DNA of 64,000 nt from Rhodothermus marinus DSM 4252 (GCF_000024845.1 NC_013501.1:314001-378000); one strand, 5' to 3'. Positions 48,795 to 59,908 are shown, counted from the first letter of the stretch. Notes: generated by a model not told the origin, from the sequence alone. Translations and numbers: made by a program.

Positions 48795-51700
48795 TTAGAA
48801 CACGTAGCGCACACCGAGCTGAAGCTGCCAGCGCGAGGCCAGGTCGTCTGTGATGAACAGATCGTCCCGGTCCTGCACCGGCGTGAAGCGCACGATGGCC
48901 CGGCCCTGATCGTCGTAGCCCTGGAAGTCCATCAGACGGACCGTATCGAAAAGGGTGTAGCGAACCTTGCCCCAGTCGCTGTTGAGCAGGTTGAGCACGT
49001 TCAGGAGCGTGGCGGTGATTTCCAGCCGCTGCGTGCCCAGTGTCTGGACCTCCTGGAGTACCTGAAGATCCAGCAGGTTACGCCAGGGAGCCCGGGCCGA
49101 GTTGCGCGGCACGATCTGGCCGCGGTACTTCCGCAGGCTGGGTTCGCTTTCGATGAAGGCATTCAGTTCGTCCCAGCCGCCGGGCGAGTCCGACGTGAAG
49201 ACGATCTCGTCCGGGCTGGCCGGCACGTAGATCGGATCGTTGTCGCGGCGCGTGTCGGCATTCGCGTTGCCGTTGTAGATCCAGGTGAAGGGACTTCCAG
49301 AGCGCCCTTCGTAGATCAGCGTGACGGTGGTGGCAAAGCGCTGCTGGTAGCGCACGCGATAGGACAGGTGGGCCAGAATACGGTGGCGCACCTCGAAGTC
49401 GGCCGTGCCCAGCTCCGGATTGTTCACGTCGCGGGCTTCGTTGTACTGCCAGTTCGAGATGGCGCGGCTTGAGGTGGCGTTGTTGACGTTTTCGGCCCGG
49501 TTCCACGTGTAGAACAGGGCGCCGCTCAGCCCTTCGGCCTGGGCTTCACGTTGTACGCCCACCGTCAGGCTCGTGCTGTAGCCCTTGTCGGTATTTTTGA
49601 GCAGGATGGCGTTCGTGAAGCGCGGGTCTTTGCGGGCGGTCGAACCGTTGAAGCTCGGTGTGCCGTACAGCACGCGGCCGCCCTGGGCCGTACCGGTCCG
49701 GACGATGTTCAGGTTCTCGAAGACCACATCGTTGATCGTCTTCGAATAGAGGAATTCAATGGTACCGATCAGCCCGTAGGGCAATTGCTGGTCGAGCGCC
49801 AGGTCGGTACGCCAGACCTGCGGGAACTTGAAATCCTCGTCGATCAGGTTGACCTCGGTGGTCGTGATGGGCGCCAGACCGCAGGTGGTACCCAGCGCGG
49901 TGCCCGGACGCGGCTGGGCGGCGGGATCCGGTTCGGGCACAAAGCAGCCTTCGGGTAGATTCCGTGCGTCGACGCGTCCGAAATCTACACCCGTGTTGCT
50001 GTACTGGTTGGAAATCCATACGAAGGGCGTGCGGCCCGAGAAGATGCCGGTTCCACCCCGGAGCTGGGTGGTGCGGGCCCCCTTCGACAGATCCCAGTTG
50101 AAGCCCAGGCGTGGCGACCAGAGCAGGTTGCCGCTGGCCGTCGTGGCGGTGCTGTAGCCGGGGAAAGCCTCCGGCACGGCCGGGTTATAGAGCGGCTTGT
50201 CCGGATACAGCGGTACGTCCACGCGCAGGCCAACCGTCACGCTCAGGTGAGGCGTCGCCTGATACTGGTCCTGTACGTAGAAGCCGAGCTGGTAGGCCGT
50301 GAACTCGGCGCGCGGCTTGGGATCATCCAGCAACGAGTAGCTGAAGAAGTAGCGCGAGGGCCGCCCGGCTTCGAAGTCGGCAATGCTGTTGAATTCGTAG
50401 GCGCCGTAGTAATCCTGAATGAACAGGTTGCTGAAGCGATAGATCTGGTTGCTGGTGCCTACGGTGATCGTATGCTTGCCGCGGAAGTAGGTCAGGTTGT
50501 CGGTGAACTCCCACAGGTCCTGGTCCAGCGCATTGGCCTGGGAGAAGCGGTCAATGCCCAGGTTGACCGTGTAGCGGTTGTTCACCAGAATGCTCACCTG
50601 CGGGAACGGCTGGGCTTTAACGGTCCGCTTATCCCGGATGCGCGTATAGACCAGCCGCGCTTCGTTGAACAGATTGGTGCCAAAGGTGCTCTTCAGTTCC
50701 AGTACCGTCGAATTCTGGACGCTTTCGAAGATCCAGCGCCGGTTCGACAGGTCGAAGCTGAACGTGCCCCGGCTGATGCCCTCGTCCTTGTCGGCATTGA
50801 CGTAGTTGTGGCGCAGCGTCAGCCGATGGTTGGGCGCCAGATTCCAGTCGATTTTGGCCAGCAGTTTGAAGTTGTCCGTACCGTTGGAAAGCGGATCGAA
50901 GCCGCCGGGGTCGTAGCCATAGCGGGTGCGCGCTATCTCGATGATCCGGTTCAGCGAGTCCAGTGCTACCGGAAAGATGGTGGCGGCCCGGCTGCCCTGC
51001 ACGCCCACGTCCAGCGGTGTTTTGCGGCGCTGGTATTCCGCGTTGACAAAGAAGAAGGCGCGGTTGGGCTGAATGGGGCCGCCGAGGTTGCCTACCAGCG
51101 TGTACTCCGAAAAGTCGCCGAAGGGGACCGTCTCGCCGTCGGGTGTTTTCAGATCGCCCACGAAGTTCTGGTTACGGCCCAGGTAACGCACCGAGCCGCT
51201 CAAACGATTCGTGCCGCTTTTCGTGACGGCGTTGATGGATCCGCCGGTGAATCCGTTGTATCGGACGTCAAAGGGGGCAATGTCGATGTTGAACTCCTGG
51301 ATGGCGTCCAGCGAGATGGGCTGGGCGTCGGCCTGACCGCCCGGCATCCCGGTGCCCGAAAGGCCGAAGACGTCGTTGAGCGTGGCGCCGTCGATCTGGA
51401 TGTTGTTGTAGCGGTTGTTGCGGCCGGCCAGCGAAAAGCCTCCGGTGGCCTGAGGGGTCAGCCGGGTGAAGTCGGCCAGGCTGCGCGTGATGGTGGGCAC
51501 CCGCTCGATGGTGGCTTCGTCGATGTTGGTGCGGGCGCCTGTGCGGTCGGAGTTCAGTACCGAGCTGCGCACGCCGACCACCTCGAGCGCCTGGAGTTCT
51601 ACGGTCGCTTCGGCGAGCGTGAAGTCGAGCACGCGCGTCTGTCCCAGCGGGAGCATCAGGTCGGTTTCGCGACGGGTCTGGTACCCCACGAACGAAACCG

Positions 51701-51938
51701 TCACGGTATAGGGGCCGCCGGGCAGCAGGTTCAGCAGCGCATAGCGGCCGTCGATCTGGGTGGTGGTGCCATACTGAGTGCCGGTGGGTTCATGCACGGC
51801 CACCACGTTGGCGCCCGGCAGGGGGTCGCCGCGTTCGTCGGTGACCGTGCCCGTCAGGGCGGCGGTCGTCACACCCTGGGCATAGCCTGCCAGGGGGAGC
51901 CCCAGCAGGCAAAGCAGCATCAGGCTGATTCGTCGCAT
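48795..51938 (-). CDS. TonB-dependent receptor, Oar-like, with carboxypeptidase-regulatory N-domain
   Basis: A 1047-residue outer-membrane protein. The signal peptide is RRISLMLLCLLGLPLAGYAQ. A CarboxypepD-regulatory domain (LTGTVTDERGDPLPGANVVA) covers about residues 22-105. The plug is at about 125-240 (VGVRSSVLNSDRTGARTNID, YNNIQIDGATLNDVFGLSG, FTGGSINAVTKSGTNRLSG). The rest is a 22-strand barrel ending WQLQLGVRYVF with the expected terminal phenylalanine. The style matches Oar-type receptors rather than SusC. No SusD-like lipoprotein is adjacent, so the substrate is unknown. Confidence 0.93.
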   Translation of the reverse strand: MRRISLMLLCLLGLPLAGYAQGVTTAALTGTVTDERGDPLPGANVVAVHEPTGTQYGTTTQIDGRYALLNLLPGGPYTVTVSFVGYQTRRETDLMLPLGQTRVLDFTLAEATVELQALEVVGVRSSVLNSDRTGARTNIDEATIERVPTITRSLADFTRLTPQATGGFSLAGRNNRYNNIQIDGATLNDVFGLSGTGMPGGQADAQPISLDAIQEFNIDIAPFDVRYNGFTGGSINAVTKSGTNRLSGSVRYLGRNQNFVGDLKTPDGETVPFGDFSEYTLVGNLGGPIQPNRAFFFVNAEYQRRKTPLDVGVQGSRAATIFPVALDSLNRIIEIARTRYGYDPGGFDPLSNGTDNFKLLAKIDWNLAPNHRLTLRHNYVNADKDEGISRGTFSFDLSNRRWIFESVQNSTVLELKSTFGTNLFNEARLVYTRIRDKRTVKAQPFPQVSILVNNRYTVNLGIDRFSQANALDQDLWEFTDNLTYFRGKHTITVGTSNQIYRFSNLFIQDYYGAYEFNSIADFEAGRPSRYFFSYSLLDDPKPRAEFTAYQLGFYVQDQYQATPHLSVTVGLRVDVPLYPDKPLYNPAVPEAFPGYSTATTASGNLLWSPRLGFNWDLSKGARTTQLRGGTGIFSGRTPFVWISNQYSNTGVDFGRVDARNLPEGCFVPEPDPAAQPRPGTALGTTCGLAPITTTEVNLIDEDFKFPQVWRTDLALDQQLPYGLIGTIEFLYSKTINDVVFENLNIVRTGTAQGGRVLYGTPSFNGSTARKDPRFTNAILLKNTDKGYSTSLTVGVQREAQAEGLSGALFYTWNRAENVNNATSSRAISNWQYNEARDVNNPELGTADFEVRHRILAHLSYRVRYQQRFATTVTLIYEGRSGSPFTWIYNGNANADTRRDNDPIYVPASPDEIVFTSDSPGGWDELNAFIESEPSLRKYRGQIVPRNSARAPWRNLLDLQVLQEVQTLGTQRLEITATLLNVLNLLNSDWGKVRYTLFDTVRLMDFQGYDDQGRAIVRFTPVQDRDDLFITDDLASRWQLQLGVRYVF

Positions 51939-52025
51939 GGCAGGAAGCAACGGGTTTGGTTGAACAGATTCACGTTCCAAATTACACAACGGCGTGTTCG
52001 CTATTCTTGAAGAGTCGGTTCATTT

Positions 52026-52054
52026 AGAATATTTAATTTTTAAGACTTTGTCCA
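52026..52054 (-). promoter_or_regulatory. candidate promoter of the TonB receptor gene
   Basis: On the minus strand TGGACA and TATTCT are separated by 17 bases in an A+T-rich gap, resembling -35 and -10 boxes. The leader to the ATG would be about 80 bases. The sigma-factor preference of this organism is not known to me. Confidence 0.35.
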
Positions 52055-52084
52055 TAACATAAGCTTAATGAAAGAGTCGGCGCG

Positions 52085-53377
52085 TCAGTCGGACGTTGAT
52101 CCGGCTTCCGTAGCCTGAAGGCGGGCGGCGACGCGTTCGGCTTCGCGCAGCACGCGCAGCAAATTGCCGCCAAGGATTTTCTGAATGTCCGTTTCGGAGT
52201 AGCCGCGGCGGTAGAGGCCGTAGGTGATCCAGGGCAGACGCGTCACGTCTTCGAGTCCGGCGGGCAGGTCGAACACGCCGTCGAAGTCCGAGCCCAGCCC
52301 GACGTGGTCGATCCCCGCCACCTGCACGGCGTGGTCGATATGGTCGAGCACGTCTTCGAGCGTGGCGCCCGGCAGACCCCGCTCGCGCCGGACCGCATAG
52401 ACAGCATTCCAGAGCTGGCGCAGGTTGCCGCCTGTGCGGCGCTCGGCCTCGGCGTAGACGTCGGCCGTCAGGTGCGGATTGACCAGCGCGTCGAAGAAGT
52501 TGATGAGCACGACGCCGCCGTTGCGAGCCAGCGCCCGGAGCATTTCGTCGCTGGCGTTGCGGACGGCGGGCACCAGCGCCCGCATCGAGGAATGCGAGAG
52601 AATGACGGGGGCCTCGGAGATGGCCAGCACGTCGAAGAAGGTCGCGTCGGACGCGTGCGACAGGTCGATGAGCATGCCGAGGCGGTTCATTGCGCGGACG
52701 ATCCGGCGGCCCTCTTCGCTGAGGCCGTTCCAGCGCGGGCGATCCTGGGAGGCATCGGCCAGCCGGTTCGTGTTGACGTGCGTGAGCGTGACATACCGAA
52801 TGCCGGCTTCGTAAAGCGCCCGGAGCGTGTCCACCGAGCCGGCCAGTGCGTGGCCGCCTTCGATCCCCAGCAGGATGGCCTTGCGGCCGCTTCGCGTGAT
52901 GCGCAGCACGTCGGCGGCCGAGTAGGCGAGCGCAGCGCTGTCGGCGTGGGCGGTCACCTGACGGCGCACTTCGGCGAGCAGGCGACGGGCGTAGCGGACG
53001 GCCGCTGCACCCTCGCCGTAGCGGGCGGGCACGTAGATCGAAAAGAACGCGGCGTCGAGTCCGCCTTCGAACATGCGGGGCAGGTCCACGTGACCGTCGG
53101 CCCGGCGGTGGCGTCGTCCGAAGTCGAAGCCCTCCAGCATGCGGGTGGGCGTGTCGATGTGCCCGTCGAAGACCAGCGTGCGGTAGTGCAGGGCCAGCAC
53201 CCGTGCCCAGAGCGTGTCCAGACGCAGCAGGGCGTGGTAGCGGGGAGGCGGTAGCGCAACGGGACCACCGTCCTCGGCCCGGAGCGTGTCGGCCGGGCGA
53301 GGCGGCGTCGGCGCGGGCGTCTGGGCCCGACAGGCCGGCGCCAGCAACAGCAGCAAAAACGCGAGACGCATCAGCAT
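52085..53377 (-). CDS. membrane dipeptidase family M19 protein
   Basis: A 430-residue zinc dipeptidase. The start is MLMRLAFLLLLLAPACRAQ, a signal peptide that may be lipidated at the cysteine (APAC), with Thr/Pro-rich spacing after it. Metal motifs are FDGHIDTP (HxD), LLGIEGGHALAGS, LTHVNTNRLAD, LIDLSHASD and VILSHSSMRALV. The C-terminal signature GLGSDFDGVFDLPAGLED is intact. It should hydrolyse dipeptides in the periplasm. An internal ATG at 53371 and the more distal 53419 are alternatives. Confidence 0.92.
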   Translation of the reverse strand: MLMRLAFLLLLLAPACRAQTPAPTPPRPADTLRAEDGGPVALPPPRYHALLRLDTLWARVLALHYRTLVFDGHIDTPTRMLEGFDFGRRHRRADGHVDLPRMFEGGLDAAFFSIYVPARYGEGAAAVRYARRLLAEVRRQVTAHADSAALAYSAADVLRITRSGRKAILLGIEGGHALAGSVDTLRALYEAGIRYVTLTHVNTNRLADASQDRPRWNGLSEEGRRIVRAMNRLGMLIDLSHASDATFFDVLAISEAPVILSHSSMRALVPAVRNASDEMLRALARNGGVVLINFFDALVNPHLTADVYAEAERRTGGNLRQLWNAVYAVRRERGLPGATLEDVLDHIDHAVQVAGIDHVGLGSDFDGVFDLPAGLEDVTRLPWITYGLYRRGYSETDIQKILGGNLLRVLREAERVAARLQATEAGSTSD

Positions 53378-53512
53378 ACGGTCCACCACGGTGCGGCCAG
53401 TACGTCCGGCGCCAGCCATTCGATCCGGGAGCCGATCAGGTATGTGAAGCTGGTGAATAAAAATGATTCACGGCGTGAATAGCTTGCCGATCCGCAGCCT
53501 GGCTCCACACAG

Positions 53513-53537
53513 AAAAGCCCCTCCCGGGGGAGGGGCT
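53513..53537 (-). terminator. Rho-independent terminator after the DJ-1/PfpI gene
   Basis: A ten-base-pair stem AGCCCCTCCC/GGGAGGGGCT, followed on the minus strand by TTTTCT. It lies 30 bases past the stop of the DJ-1 family gene. Confidence 0.8.
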
Positions 53538-53566
53538 CACCGATGGCTATGCTGTGCAAGGAGCGC

Positions 53567-54166
53567 TCAGGCCATGGCGGCTTCCTCGTGTTCGATGCGC
53601 AGCCCGAGCACCTTGAAGAATTCGGCCAGCCAGCGCGGATGAGCTGGCCAGGCCGGCGCCGTTACCAGGTTGCCGTCCACCACGACCTCATCGGCCGGCA
53701 CCTCGACGTACTCGCCACCGGCCGCCTTCACTTCAGGACCGACGGCCGGGTAGGCCGTGCAGCGACGGCCCTTCAGCACGTCCGCCGCGGTCAGGATCTG
53801 CAGCCCGTGGCAGATGGCCGCGATCGGCTTGTTATTCTGGGCGAAGTGGCGGACGATCTCCAGCACGCGATCATTCAGGCGCAGATACTCGGGCGCCCGA
53901 CCACCCGGAATCACCAGCGCATCGTAGTCCTCCGGACGGATCTCGTCGAAGGTGGCGTTGAGCTGGAAGTTGTGGCCGGGCTTTTCGGAGTAGGTCTGGT
54001 CGCCCTCGAAGTCGTGTACAGCGGTGCGGACCTTCTGGCCTTTCTTCTTGCCCGGGCAGACGGCATCGACCTGGAAACCGACGGCCTGCAGCGCCTGGAA
54101 GGGGACCATGATCTCGTAGTCCTCGCCGAAGTCCCCGACGATCATCAGAATTCGCTTGGCAGCCAT
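53567..54166 (-). CDS. DJ-1/PfpI family protein
   Basis: A 199-residue flavodoxin-like protein starting [20 protein letters not shown]. The nucleophile cysteine is in [17 protein letters not shown], and the glutamate motif FGEDYE is near the N-terminus. [18 protein letters not shown] is typical. Relatives act as deglycases, chaperones or proteases, and which applies here is not predictable. A terminator follows, and the gene appears monocistronic. Confidence 0.93.
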   Translation of the reverse strand: MAAKRILMIVGDFGEDYEIMVPFQALQAVGFQVDAVCPGKKKGQKVRTAVHDFEGDQTYSEKPGHNFQLNATFDEIRPEDYDALVIPGGRAPEYLRLNDRVLEIVRHFAQNNKPIAAICHGLQILTAADVLKGRRCTAYPAVGPEVKAAGGEYVEVPADEVVVDGNLVTAPAWPAHPRWLAEFFKVLGLRIEHEEAAMA

Positions 54167-54267
54167 GGCGCCTCCTCAGGATTGGTGAATGGGGACGGGA
54201 TTAAGCGCTTCCGGAGAAAGCACGAAGGACGCTCGGGGCTGTTCCGGCCGGGTTGGTTACGAAATCG

Positions 54268-54687
54268 TTACCTGTTGCCGGCGCGGCGGGCGTCGAGGCT
54301 GTAGCGGCCAGGGCCCGTCAGCATCAGGGCGATGAAGACGATGGCCAGCTCCAGCGGATACCAGGGGCCGCCGGGAATCAGTCCCGTCAGATGTCCGAGT
54401 GCGGCCACCAGGAGCGTGAGCGTCGGGAAGATCAGCGCCCACGGGAAAAACAGCCCCAGCAGGAGCAGCAGGCCGCCGCCGACCGCCTCCGAAAGCGCGG
54501 CTACCAGACCCCAGAAGGTCGGCGCAAAGTCGATCCCGAAGACCTGCATGGCGCCGCCGACGCGCGCCCAGCGCTCCGGTCCGCCCAGCAGTTTGGGGCC
54601 GCCGTGGATGAACAGAAACGTCAGGCCCAGGCCGATCCGAACGACCAGCAGGCCCAGATCGCGACGCTTTTCAGGATCACGCCACAT
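54268..54687 (-). CDS. DoxX family membrane protein
   Basis: A 139-residue protein starting MWRDPEKRRDLGLLVVRIGL, with four hydrophobic segments: LTFLFIHGGPKLLGG, TFWGLVAALSEAVGGGLLLL, FFPWALIFPTLTLLVAALGH and LELAIVFIALMLTGPGRYSL. The signature FIHGGPKLLGG and the terminal GPGRYSLD are DoxX hallmarks. Its role is unknown; relatives are linked to quinone or thiosulfate oxidation and membrane stress. The much longer open frame upstream overlaps nothing recognisable and was trimmed. Confidence 0.9.
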   Translation of the reverse strand: MWRDPEKRRDLGLLVVRIGLGLTFLFIHGGPKLLGGPERWARVGGAMQVFGIDFAPTFWGLVAALSEAVGGGLLLLLGLFFPWALIFPTLTLLVAALGHLTGLIPGGPWYPLELAIVFIALMLTGPGRYSLDARRAGNR

Positions 54688-54896
54688 GGTTTCGCGATGG
54701 GTTGGTGAACCGATCCCGGAAGATAGCCGCGGAGCGCCTGCTGGACAAGCGGGGTGCTCCCAAGCCGATACGGATGGCACCGGCAGTCGAATGAGCGTCA
54801 GTTCCGGGTTGTGAGAAGAACTACGCCGCCTGCTGTTCGAGTCGGTTCCGGGCAGCGGCGAAACGTCCTGAACGGCGCGTCGCTCGAAGCCAGTTT

Positions 54897-55970
54897 TCAG
54901 GGCATTTTCTGCTCGAACAGGGAGAGCTGGGCGCCGTCGCGGCGGAAGCGGTCGGTGCGGAGTACGGGACGCGTGCGGTTGAGGCCCAGCCGTCGGCACG
55001 TCAGGTGGAAAAGCTGAGCCAGCAGGTCGGCCTCCTTGCCCGAGCCGTGCAGGCGGCGGCCGGCGCGCGTGTCGTTGAGCGAAGGGCCACGCATGGCTTC
55101 GAGGCGGCGCACGACGCGGTCGTAGCGTTCGGGGAAGTGACGCCGGAGTGCATCCAGAAAGATCTCGCGTACGGCTCCGGGCAGGCGGAGCAGCGTGTAG
55201 CCGGCCCAGCGGGCCCCGGCGCGGGCGGCCGCCTCCAGGATGGCCGGCAGCTCTTCGTCGGTCAGGCCCGGGATGATCGGGGCGGCCAGCACGCCCACGG
55301 GTACACCGGCCCGGCTCAACGCTTCGATGGTTTTCAGGCGCAGCGCCGGACGTGCCGTGCGCGGCTCCAGGCGGGCCGTGATGTCCGGCTTCAGGCTGGT
55401 GACCGAGATCCACACGAGCACCAGCTCCTGGCGGGCCATTTCGGCGAGCAGGTCCAGGTCGCGCCGGATGAGCGCGTTTTTCGTGACGATCACCACCGGG
55501 TTGCGATAGCGCAGCAGCACGTCCAGACAGGCCCGCGTCAGCCGCAGCCGTCGCTCCAGCGGCTGGTAGGGATCCGTCACGCCGGAGAGCGAAATGGGTT
55601 GCGGCTCCCAGGAGGGGCGGCGGAGCGTCTGTTCGAGCAGGCGGGCAATGTCGCGCTTGACGACGATCTTCGTTTCGAAGTCCAGTCCGGCCGAAAAGCC
55701 CAGGTATTCGTGATAGGTACGGGCGTAGCAGTAGGCGCAGCCGTGCTCGCAGCCCCGGTAGGGATTCAGCCCGAAGTTGAAGGGGATGTCCGGACTGTCG
55801 TTGCGGGCGAGCGCCGAGCGCGTGTGGTCTTCCAGGATGGTCGTGGGTACCCGGTGGGGCATTTCTTCCCGGGCGAGCGCCTCCGGGTCCGGTTCCAGAT
55901 GGCGCGGCTCGAAGCGGCTGGGCGGATTGAAGGCCGCGCCGCGGCCTTTTGGGGCTGGAGGCTGGGTCAT
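54897..55970 (-). CDS. PA0069-family radical SAM protein (SPL-like)
   Basis: A 357-residue radical SAM protein with the cluster motif CEHGCAYCYARTYHEYLG (Cys-x3-Cys-x2-Cys). It also has ISLSGVTDPYQPLERRLRLT, VVIVTKNALIRRDLDLLAEM and PIIPGLTDEELPAILEAAAR. It belongs to the group related to spore photoproduct lyase and to PA0069/Rv2578c. The reaction is undetermined. The N-terminus (RGAAFNPPSRFEPRHLEPD) matches the family's opening, supporting the start. Confidence 0.92.
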   Translation of the reverse strand: MTQPPAPKGRGAAFNPPSRFEPRHLEPDPEALAREEMPHRVPTTILEDHTRSALARNDSPDIPFNFGLNPYRGCEHGCAYCYARTYHEYLGFSAGLDFETKIVVKRDIARLLEQTLRRPSWEPQPISLSGVTDPYQPLERRLRLTRACLDVLLRYRNPVVIVTKNALIRRDLDLLAEMARQELVLVWISVTSLKPDITARLEPRTARPALRLKTIEALSRAGVPVGVLAAPIIPGLTDEELPAILEAAARAGARWAGYTLLRLPGAVREIFLDALRRHFPERYDRVVRRLEAMRGPSLNDTRAGRRLHGSGKEADLLAQLFHLTCRRLGLNRTRPVLRTDRFRRDGAQLSLFEQKMP

Positions 55971-56024
55971 GCAGCGGAATCGTTTTGCCAGAAGTACCGC
56001 CTTCGGCCCTTCAGGTTGCCGCGC

Positions 56025-56576
56025 TTATGCGATCCGGAGCGTTTCCAGAACAATGAACAGCAGGAGCAGGATCGCGGTGAGGATGGTGATCACGGCGTGG
56101 TAGCGAAGGTTGCGCACGACGGCCAGCGAGCCGAGCAGCACGACGCCCGCCAGGTTCAGCAAGGTCGCCTGTTGGTCGTGCACCGACAGGGCCCGGAGTC
56201 CTTCCAGCACGTTGACCGTAGCGAGCGCCGCAAAAAATGGCCGTTGCATTTTGCGGTAGTGGTTCAGCAGGTCGCACGGGCCGTCCGGGATCCTGTTGGG
56301 AAGGACCAGCGCGGCCGCCAGGTAGAGCAGGACCGGCACAAGCAGAATCAGCAGAAATGAAAAGAAATTCCAGGCCACCTGGTGGCGCAGTCCGAAGGCG
56401 GCCCACCACCACTGAACCAGGGCCACGAAGACGAGACCGGCCCAGGTCAGCGGCAGCCAGTGGAAACGGATCCGATCGCGCTGGTGCACGAGGCGTTGCA
56501 CGCCGGAGAGCAGCTCGGTAAGTCCCAGACCCAGCACGATCGAGATCAGGACCGACAGGTAAGCGAAAGGCGTCAT
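56025..56576 (-). CDS. hypothetical membrane protein
   Basis: A 183-residue protein from MTPFAYLSVLISIVLGLGLT with about five hydrophobic segments, including LTWAGLVFVALVQWWWAAFG, FFSFLLILLVPVLLYLAAAL and VITILTAILLLLFIVLETLR. A short charged loop (HYRKMQRP) lies between spans. I do not recognise a family. It lies between the radical SAM gene and the korB terminator, apparently alone on its transcript. Confidence 0.7.
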   Translation of the reverse strand: MTPFAYLSVLISIVLGLGLTELLSGVQRLVHQRDRIRFHWLPLTWAGLVFVALVQWWWAAFGLRHQVAWNFFSFLLILLVPVLLYLAAALVLPNRIPDGPCDLLNHYRKMQRPFFAALATVNVLEGLRALSVHDQQATLLNLAGVVLLGSLAVVRNLRYHAVITILTAILLLLFIVLETLRIA

Positions 56577-56616
56577 GAGCGTTTTCCCGGAAGCCAGCAC
56601 TCGAGCCTGTCGGGGC

Positions 56617-56653
56617 AAAAAAGCAAAGGGCGATGGAGTGCACCGCCCTTTGC
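56617..56653 (-). terminator. Rho-independent terminator after korB
   Basis: A perfect ten-base-pair stem GCAAAGGGCG/CGCCCTTTGC with an eleven-base loop, followed by TTTTTT on the minus strand. It ends the korA-korB transcript. Confidence 0.9.
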
Positions 56654-56680
56654 AAAGCAGCTCGGCTTGCCGGATCGATT

Positions 56681-57865
56681 TTATTCGGAAGCCTCGGCCA
56701 GTTCGGGTTCGATGACCCAGGTATCGCCGCTCCGGAGCAGGGCCTGCAGGTCACCCTTGCCCTTGCGCGCCGTCACCTCGGCGATCTGACGGTGCAGCAG
56801 GTCCTCGTAGGTGGGACGCTCCTCCCGGTAGAAGACGCCGAAGGGTTGCGGCAGGTCGGGCCGGAAAAAGATCCGTGCCATGATGTGGGCCAGCTCGCGG
56901 TTCGTCTCGTCGTAGACGAGGCAGTCGTCGATGGACCACCGGCCGTCGGTCAGGTCGATCACCTCGGGCCGGAAGCCGTCGAGCCGGATCCCCTTGCGGC
57001 CTTCGTCGAACACGAGCGGCTTGCCGTGCTCCAGGAAAAGCGCTCGGTGCGGCTTCGTGTCGCGCTCGGTAAACTGGAAGAAGGCGCCGTCATTGAAGAT
57101 GTTGCAGTTCTGGTAGATCTCGACGAAGGCGGCGCCCCGGTGGTCGTGCGCCCGGCGGAGCATGTCCTGCAGGTGCTTCGTGTCGCGGTCCATGGAGCGG
57201 GCCACGAACGTAGCGTCGGCGCCGAGTGCCAGCGCTACCGGGTTGAAGGGGTGGTCGATCGAGCCGTACGGCGAACTTTTTGTGATCTTGCCTTCTTCCG
57301 AGGTCGGGCTGTACTGGCCCTTCGTGAGGCCGTAGATCTGGTTGTTGAACAGCAGAATCTGCACGTTCAGGTTGCGGCGCAGGATGTGGATCAGGTGGTT
57401 GCCGCCGATCGACAGGGCGTCGCCGTCACCCGTGATGATCCACACGTCCAGCTCCGGCCGACTGGCCTTCAGCCCCGTGGCGATGGCCGGCGCCCGGCCG
57501 TGGATGGAGTGCATGCCGTAGGTGTTCATGTAGTAGGGGAAGCGGCTGGAGCAGCCGATCCCGCTGATGAACACGATGTTCTCGCGGGGTACGTCCAGCT
57601 CGGGCAGCAGGCGCTGGACGGTGGCCAGGATGGCATAGTCGCCGCAGCCCGGGCACCAGCGCACGTCCTGATCCGAGGCGAAGTCCTTACGCGTCAGGCG
57701 CGGCTTGCCGTCGCCGGCCGGTTTCGCGCCCGGCGGCATGGCCGGCCTGGGACGTGGCGGCATAGCGGGACCGGCACCCGGGGGCATGGCCGGTCGGGCA
57801 CCGGGCGGCATGGCGGGACGCGTGCCGCGCGGGGCGTTTTCTTCCGGACGCTTGGAGTCGGACAT
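56681..57865 (-). CDS. korB: 2-oxoacid:ferredoxin oxidoreductase beta subunit
   Basis: A 394-residue thiamine diphosphate and iron-sulfur subunit. From about residue 65: DVRWCPGCGDYAILATVQRL, SGIGCSSRFPYYMNTYGMHS, WIITGDGDALSIGGNHLIHI (the TPP-binding GDGD) and NNQIYGLTKGQYSPTS. A 50-residue N-terminal extension holds four 8-residue repeats near RPAMPPGA (residues 16-47), not part of the catalytic fold and unusual for the family. With KorA it oxidises 2-oxoglutarate or pyruvate to the acyl-CoA and reduces ferredoxin. It begins 24 bases after korA. Confidence 0.95.
   Translation of the reverse strand: MSDSKRPEENAPRGTRPAMPPGARPAMPPGAGPAMPPRPRPAMPPGAKPAGDGKPRLTRKDFASDQDVRWCPGCGDYAILATVQRLLPELDVPRENIVFISGIGCSSRFPYYMNTYGMHSIHGRAPAIATGLKASRPELDVWIITGDGDALSIGGNHLIHILRRNLNVQILLFNNQIYGLTKGQYSPTSEEGKITKSSPYGSIDHPFNPVALALGADATFVARSMDRDTKHLQDMLRRAHDHRGAAFVEIYQNCNIFNDGAFFQFTERDTKPHRALFLEHGKPLVFDEGRKGIRLDGFRPEVIDLTDGRWSIDDCLVYDETNRELAHIMARIFFRPDLPQPFGVFYREERPTYEDLLHRQIAEVTARKGKGDLQALLRSGDTWVIEPELAEASE
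57725..57820 (-). repeat. tandem coding repeat in the korB 5' part
   Basis: Four consecutive 24-base units encode 8-residue repeats RPAMPPGA, RPAMPPGA, GPAMPPRP and RPAMPPGA. The repeat forms a flexible Pro-rich leader before the catalytic domain. Confidence 0.8.
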
Positions 57866-57889
57866 GGCAGCTATCGCAGGGTTGGGATT

Positions 57890-59752
<1,863 letters not shown>

Positions 59753-59788
59753 AATCGGGCAAAAAGACGACGGATGGATAACGGCTAA

Positions 59789-59805
59789 CTATCGGAACGT
59801 CCGAT
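59789..59805. promoter_or_regulatory. inverted repeat in the korA-apaG divergent region
   Basis: TATCGGA-ACG-TCCGATA, a perfect 7-base inverted repeat with a 3-base centre, lies 37 bases upstream of korA and 104 bases upstream of apaG. It looks like an operator for a dimeric regulator. Confidence 0.4.
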
Positions 59806-59808
59806 ATT

Positions 59809-59838
59809 TCGCAAAAAGATGCAACGCAAAAAGATGCA
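59809..59838. repeat. 15-base tandem duplication upstream of korA
   Basis: CGCAAAAAGATGCAA occurs twice in direct succession, with one mismatch at the last base of the second copy. It is next to the inverted repeat at 59789. It may be a duplicated promoter or binding element. Confidence 0.55.
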
Positions 59839-59908
59839 GGGAGTTCAACGGCTACATCGCTTCGTGCGATGCACCGGCCATTGAACAGTACAGAAGCGCG
59901 GGGCAGAC

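Noticed and set aside
50247-52010. 587-residue open frame antisense to the TonB receptor
   Set aside because: Val/Gln/Arg-rich shadow; the receptor on the other strand is complete.
52011-52080. Repeated AGAGTCGG flanking an A+T-rich stretch
   Set aside because: Only eight bases match and the second copy runs into the dipeptidase end; likely chance.
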